44,453 nucleotides of DNA. Source: Deltaproteobacteria bacterium UBA7527. GTDB lineage: Bacteria > Desulfobacterota > Syntrophorhabdia > Syntrophorhabdales > Syntrophorhabdaceae. Positions 40,675 to 44,453 of this stretch are shown here, piece after piece (the stretch's first letter is position 1; each line of letters begins with the position of its first letter). The notes beneath the pieces are model-generated. The model had not been told where the DNA came from. It searched no databases and saw only the letters and a list, made by a program, of their open reading frames with translations. The stretch covers positions 25,314 through 69,766 of the forward strand of contig DLMV01000005.1 of NCBI GenBank assembly GCA_002478225.1, written 5' to 3'. Both the position numbers and the translations under genes were made by a program.

Positions 40675-43600
40675 CTTGGCATGGCGTCACGCGCATTGGT
40701 CACAAGGTTCATGATGATCTGATCGATCTGGTTCACATCCCCGAGAACGACCAGCCTTTCATGTACGAGATCGGTCTTAAGCTCAATGTCCTCTGTAAGG
40801 AGCCGCGTTAAGAGCTTCTGTATGTTCGCGATAGCATCATTGAGGGAAAAAGGCTTCATGGCGATCTGTTGTTTCCTGCTGAAGGCGAGGAGGCTTTGTG
40901 TGAGCTGAGAAGCCCTTTCTGACGAAGTAAGTATCTGGGCGACATAAGATGATAACGGGCTGTCCCGGTCTATCTTGAGCTGAAGAAGGCTTGCATATCC
41001 CATGATGGCGCTGAGGATGTTGTTGAAGTCGTGGGCAACCCCGCCTGCGAGGGTGCCCACGGCCTCCATCTTTTGCGCCTGTAATAGCTGGGACTCGAGC
41101 TGCTTTCTTTCCGTAATGTCCTGAAGCGTGCCGGCCACATAGGAACGACCGCCTTCAACGATGGGGGCGAGGCCGCGTACCTCTACCCACAGTTTTTTGC
41201 CTGTATCGGTGATTAGTTCTGTCTCAATGATGAACGTTTCTCCTGTTGCAAGGCAGTTGATGACGTGATCGCGGATAACAGGGATATACTGGGGGAGGAA
41301 GTATCTCAGCCCCTCTGCAAGCCCCGGTCTGTAATCCCTCGGCGCCCCGATGATCTCATATATGCCGTCCGTCCATTCAAGATAATCGGTATGGGGATTT
41401 GCCTTCCAGCCGCCGAGGCGGGCGATGGACTGGGTCTGCTTCAGGAACAGCTCGCTTGCCGTAAGCTCGCCCTCGGCCTTTTTGCGCTTGGTAATATCTT
41501 CATTGGTGCCTTCATAGAAGATGATCTTTCCGGAATCGTCCCTGACTGCCCGCGTTTTCGAAGATATCCAGATGATGGCGCCGTCCTTACGATATACCTG
41601 GTGTTCGAAGTTCTCGTCAATGTCATAGGCCTCCATTCTCTCCATGAAAGCCTTGCGGTCCTCCGGGTAGACATAAAATTGAGGCCCGAGGTCAGTGATG
41701 CTGTTTATCATCTCCTCGGGCGATGTGTACCCGCACATCTTCGCCATCGCAGGATTGACGCTTAAAAACCTGCCTTCCGGCGTGCTTTGAAAAAAACCTT
41801 CAACGGCGCTTTCAAAGATGTTCCGGTACTTCGCCTCCGATTCCTGCAGCGCCTGTTCTGCCTTTTTATGCTTGGTGATATCGCGGATCACTCCTTCCGT
41901 GCCGAGAAGATTCCCGGCATCGTCGTAATAAAAGTGGGTTGTAAATGATGCGTAGAAAGGCGTGCCGTCCTTTTTCTTCATCAGCCCTTCGAAGTCTTCC
42001 ACCTTGCCGTGCAGACGGACCTCGTTGAGCAAACGTTCCCTGTCCTCAGTGTGCACCCATAAGCTGTCAAGGGGCAGGCCGATCATCTCCTCGATAGAGT
42101 CATAACCGAAAAGCCTTGCGCCTGACGGGCTTCCCATCAGCAGCCTTCCGTTCCTGTCCGACCGGTAAAAGACATCCTTAATATTATCGATCACGTTCCG
42201 GTACATCTGTTCGCTTTGCCTGAGCTCTTCACTGGCACGCTTGCGGCTGATCAGGCCCCACATTCCCTGCATGAGCAATGTCAACTGCCTAACGTCGGAT
42301 TCGTCATATTCATTGGTCTTGTTGCCCACGCCGGCCACAACGGCTATCCTGTTGTCTTCGAATATCGGTACATTCATATGCCGGGTGAGCTTGACATGCC
42401 CTTCAGGATATCCCCTTTTCAATGGGTTCGGCGCGTTATAGTCATTGGTGATGACGGGGCGCCGCTGGCGTACCGCTTCTCCCCAGAGTCCTGTTTTGCG
42501 TACGGGATATATGATCGGCTTATCAGTGATGGCGCATTCACCCATTGCGATTATTGACCAGGAATACATGGTAAGCTCTGTTTCGTCTTTGTTCATAAAA
42601 GCGAGATATCCTACCTGACTCTTTGTCAGCCGCACTGCCTCCTCTAACGCGAAATCGGTGATCTCATGGATATCCGCGTTGATCATCTGATTTAATCTGA
42701 GGACTGCCTCGAGGCGTTCCTCGTTGAGCTTCAGCCCCTCCTCTGTCTTTTTGCGTTCGGTAATATCGATGATGGTACCACGAAACCCGACGATATTATC
42801 GTTTCGTAATATAGGAGAGCTATAGGCGATCACGGGGATCGTCGTGCCATCTTTGCGGACCATTGTATACTCATTGCCGTGAGTCGAGCTCCCCTGGGTC
42901 ATTTGTTCTAAATGACGGCGTACCCTTGAATGCTCCTCCGGAGGGAATAAGGTAAAGATATCAAGGCCCCGGTGCACGTCTTCCTCGGTGATGCCCAGCA
43001 TCCTCTCCGCTTCCTTATTGACGAATGTCAGGTGGCCCTCCGCATCGATCTCGTAGATGATCTGCGGGGTCAATTGGGCGATATCCCTGAATTTTTTTTC
43101 GCTTTCCCTTAATGCCTCTTCCGTATGTTTGAGGCGGCCGATGTCTGTCAGCAGAACGAGGAATGCCGGCGTGTCATCCCAGGAGATGGGGATGGAGCTC
43201 ACCTGCATCCAGCGTATGCTGCCTCTCGTGTCTACAATGCGCATAGAATAATTATGAGGAGCGAGGTCGCCATCAAGCCGTTTGCTGTAATAATCCATTA
43301 CAACAGGGAGGTCGTCCTTATAGATAAAATCGGTGAAAGATCTCAGTTGCAGCTCCTGCAGGGACAGAGAGGAGTCCTTGATCATCTTCGGATTTGCGTA
43401 TACTATCTTGTCTTCCTGGATCACCATGATGTATTCATTTGTCCCTTCGACAAGGGCGCGGTATCGCTCTTCTGATGCCTTGAGCGCCCTTTCGATCTTC
43501 TTGTGTTCCGTGATATCGGTAACGATATGGATCACCTTTTCGATCCGCCCTTCCTTATTGAACATGGGGGTACAGGAAACAAGACACGCACCGCCCAGGA

Positions 43601-44282
43601 CCTCCACCTCCATCTCTACGGTTTCAGGGCTGTTCGTTGTAAGCATTCGCTCGTGCGGGCATCCGGCAGGAGGCCCACACGAATGAGGATCGTGAAAGAC
43701 CTCCCAGCACTTTTTGCCAAGAAGCTCTTTGTCGGTCTTGCCGATTTTTTCTTTTACGGTCCTGTTGGTTGCAACGATAGTATGTCTGACATCGATGATG
43801 GTCACCGGTTGTGCTATCGCCTGAAAGATATCTTCCCAATCAAGCATTGCCGCCATGAGGATCTTATCGGCCTTCGCTATGTTCGAAGCCGGTCCCTGAT
43901 CCGTCCTTGCCCCCTCAAGGTGCTGCAATGCATGTTCGGTCAGTTGTGTCCTGGCGGCAGACAGAATATTCCAAAGAAAGACGGCGGTCTTTACGTTCTT
44001 CACGTGGGGCTTTATCGCAGCTTCGAGCGCCGACAGGGTCTCAAGCATCCGCTTGATCTGGTCCTGTGCGGCAGACCCTTTCAGCAGGCTCTTGACGTAA
44101 CGCATGAAGCTGTTCTTTGTGCGGCCGGACAGATCGGAAAAGAGGGGATCAAGAAGCTCGCGTGCAATACGAAGCCTCTCTTTTTCCGGCAGCCCCTTAT
44201 ATGAATGGATGCTCCGGAGTTTTTCTTGAAGTTTGCCCTCGATGGTGCCCTGCAGCCGGATAAGAGGATCTGGCCCTTCCAC
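40551..44282 (-). CDS. Multi-PAS/GAF sensor histidine kinase, frameshifted before the ATPase domain
   Basis: This 1243-aa frame begins with a helical region (1-145), then a Cys-rich PAS (about 150-260, with GKKCWEVFH and CGPPAGCPHERM), PAS (270-385), PAS (400-510) and a GAF domain (about 530-690). Three more PAS domains follow, then the dimerisation/phospho-acceptor helix with the His in GGVAHDFNNILSA, and the N-box IIMNLVTNARDAMP. After PRG the frame becomes unlike any kinase and ends 42 residues later at 40551; the true ATPase and receiver sequence continues in another frame (39961-40674). The start is a GTG at 44282. The Cys cluster in PAS 1 could bind a metal or cofactor. Confidence 0.85.
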   Translation of the reverse strand: MEGPDPLIRLQGTIEGKLQEKLRSIHSYKGLPEKERLRIARELLDPLFSDLSGRTKNSFMRYVKSLLKGSAAQDQIKRMLETLSALEAAIKPHVKNVKTAVFLWNILSAARTQLTEHALQHLEGARTDQGPASNIAKADKILMAAMLDWEDIFQAIAQPVTIIDVRHTIVATNRTVKEKIGKTDKELLGKKCWEVFHDPHSCGPPAGCPHERMLTTNSPETVEMEVEVLGGACLVSCTPMFNKEGRIEKVIHIVTDITEHKKIERALKASEERYRALVEGTNEYIMVIQEDKIVYANPKMIKDSSLSLQELQLRSFTDFIYKDDLPVVMDYYSKRLDGDLAPHNYSMRIVDTRGSIRWMQVSSIPISWDDTPAFLVLLTDIGRLKHTEEALRESEKKFRDIAQLTPQIIYEIDAEGHLTFVNKEAERMLGITEEDVHRGLDIFTLFPPEEHSRVRRHLEQMTQGSSTHGNEYTMVRKDGTTIPVIAYSSPILRNDNIVGFRGTIIDITERKKTEEGLKLNEERLEAVLRLNQMINADIHEITDFALEEAVRLTKSQVGYLAFMNKDETELTMYSWSIIAMGECAITDKPIIYPVRKTGLWGEAVRQRRPVITNDYNAPNPLKRGYPEGHVKLTRHMNVPIFEDNRIAVVAGVGNKTNEYDESDVRQLTLLMQGMWGLISRKRASEELRQSEQMYRNVIDNIKDVFYRSDRNGRLLMGSPSGARLFGYDSIEEMIGLPLDSLWVHTEDRERLLNEVRLHGKVEDFEGLMKKKDGTPFYASFTTHFYYDDAGNLLGTEGVIRDITKHKKAEQALQESEAKYRNIFESAVEGFFQSTPEGRFLSVNPAMAKMCGYTSPEEMINSITDLGPQFYVYPEDRKAFMERMEAYDIDENFEHQVYRKDGAIIWISSKTRAVRDDSGKIIFYEGTNEDITKRKKAEGELTASELFLKQTQSIARLGGWKANPHTDYLEWTDGIYEIIGAPRDYRPGLAEGLRYFLPQYIPVIRDHVINCLATGETFIIETELITDTGKKLWVEVRGLAPIVEGGRSYVAGTLQDITERKQLESQLLQAQKMEAVGTLAGGVAHDFNNILSAIMGYASLLQLKIDRDSPLSSYVAQILTSSERASQLTQSLLAFSRKQQIAMKPFSLNDAIANIQKLLTRLLTEDIELKTDLVHERLVVLGDVNQIDQIIMNLVTNARDAMPRGAPSQYIPPALLWTASSSAPMALEGQENTHRSWYPIQGQG

Positions 44283-44453
44283 GTTGTGCCCCCGAAGGCG
44301 TTATGTTCATTACATCGCGCAGCTTGTTATGATATTATCTAATCGTAACCGTACACCATATCCTCTTAATAGCTTCAAATGGATGTTCTGTCAATCGTTA
44401 TGTGGGACATTTCCCGAACGGTTTTTTTGGGATGGACTGCACCCCTTGATGAG

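Noticed and set aside
40970..41158. Small frames inside the histidine kinase gene
   Set aside because: They are out-of-frame shadows of the PAS/HisKA coding sequence with no independent start signals.
44390..44453. Possible insertion-sequence end at the right edge (near-palindromic GGGACATTTCCC and a TGGACTGCACCCC segment)
   Set aside because: It looks reminiscent of IS termini, but only about 60 bases are visible, with no transposase, so no claim can be supported.

Overview
The window looks like chromosome from an anaerobic, probably syntrophic, member of the Desulfobacterota/Deltaproteobacteria. Aromatic-acid degraders of the Syntrophorhabdus type are the best match I can suggest. That placement is inference from gene content: a UbiD/UbiX decarboxylase locus with an AMP-forming CoA ligase and a TAXI-type TRAP transporter, several acyl-CoA synthetases, an exported isoaspartyl methyltransferase, a multi-PAS hybrid kinase and a lipopolysaccharide cluster. 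No rRNA or complete tRNA gene is present to confirm it.

Layout. (1) 1-1078: the 5' end of a P-type cation ATPase runs off the left edge. It is followed by an IS3-type transposase relic, a tRNA 3'-end-like fragment with a strong terminator, and a consensus promoter. (2) 1079-3603: a three-gene operon (isochorismatase-like hydrolase, MmgE/PrpD protein, SnoaL-like protein) of unknown pathway. (3) 3731-5917: a Cu(I)-type P1B ATPase on the minus strand. (4) 6084-20582: a cell-envelope polysaccharide region with six glycosyltransferases, an SDR sugar epimerase/dehydratase, a DegT/StrS sugar aminotransferase, a NodU-type carbamoyltransferase, a protein with two tandem LPS-kinase-like domains, a large spermidine-synthase-like membrane protein and an exported Pcm. 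(5) 20768-22473: a radical SAM protein paired with RNase III. (6) 22559-25856: two divergent acyl-CoA synthetase paralogues sharing a promoter region. (7) 26063-28513: a sodium:solute symporter with its small accessory protein, a candidate small RNA and a pentapeptide-repeat protein. (8) 28636-37715: a minus-strand catabolic locus read as ubiD, CoA ligase, TAXI binding protein, fused TRAP permease, TIGR04076-like protein, ubiX, a FadR-type regulator and an orphan DctP binding protein. (9) 38022-44282: TypA/BipA and a large PAS/GAF hybrid histidine kinase broken by a frameshift in a run of six C.

The catabolic locus reads as one programme: uptake of a carboxylic acid by TRAP transport, CoA activation by the ligase, and non-oxidative (de)carboxylation by UbiD using prenylated FMN made by UbiX. 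A strong promoter with a palindromic operator candidate precedes ubiD. Large hairpins follow ubiD and the binding-protein gene, which would favour higher levels of those two products.

The most unusual signal is a set of degenerate tandem repeats, nearly all with a 7-base period but with quite different unit sequences. They fill most spacers between about 1.7 and 26 kb and are not seen in the catabolic half. One perfect 7-base array lies just inside the start of a glycosyltransferase, where unit loss or gain would shift the frame, and an 8-base array lies inside the membrane protein gene. A separate dispersed repeat with related ends occurs twice, flanking the carbamoyltransferase block.
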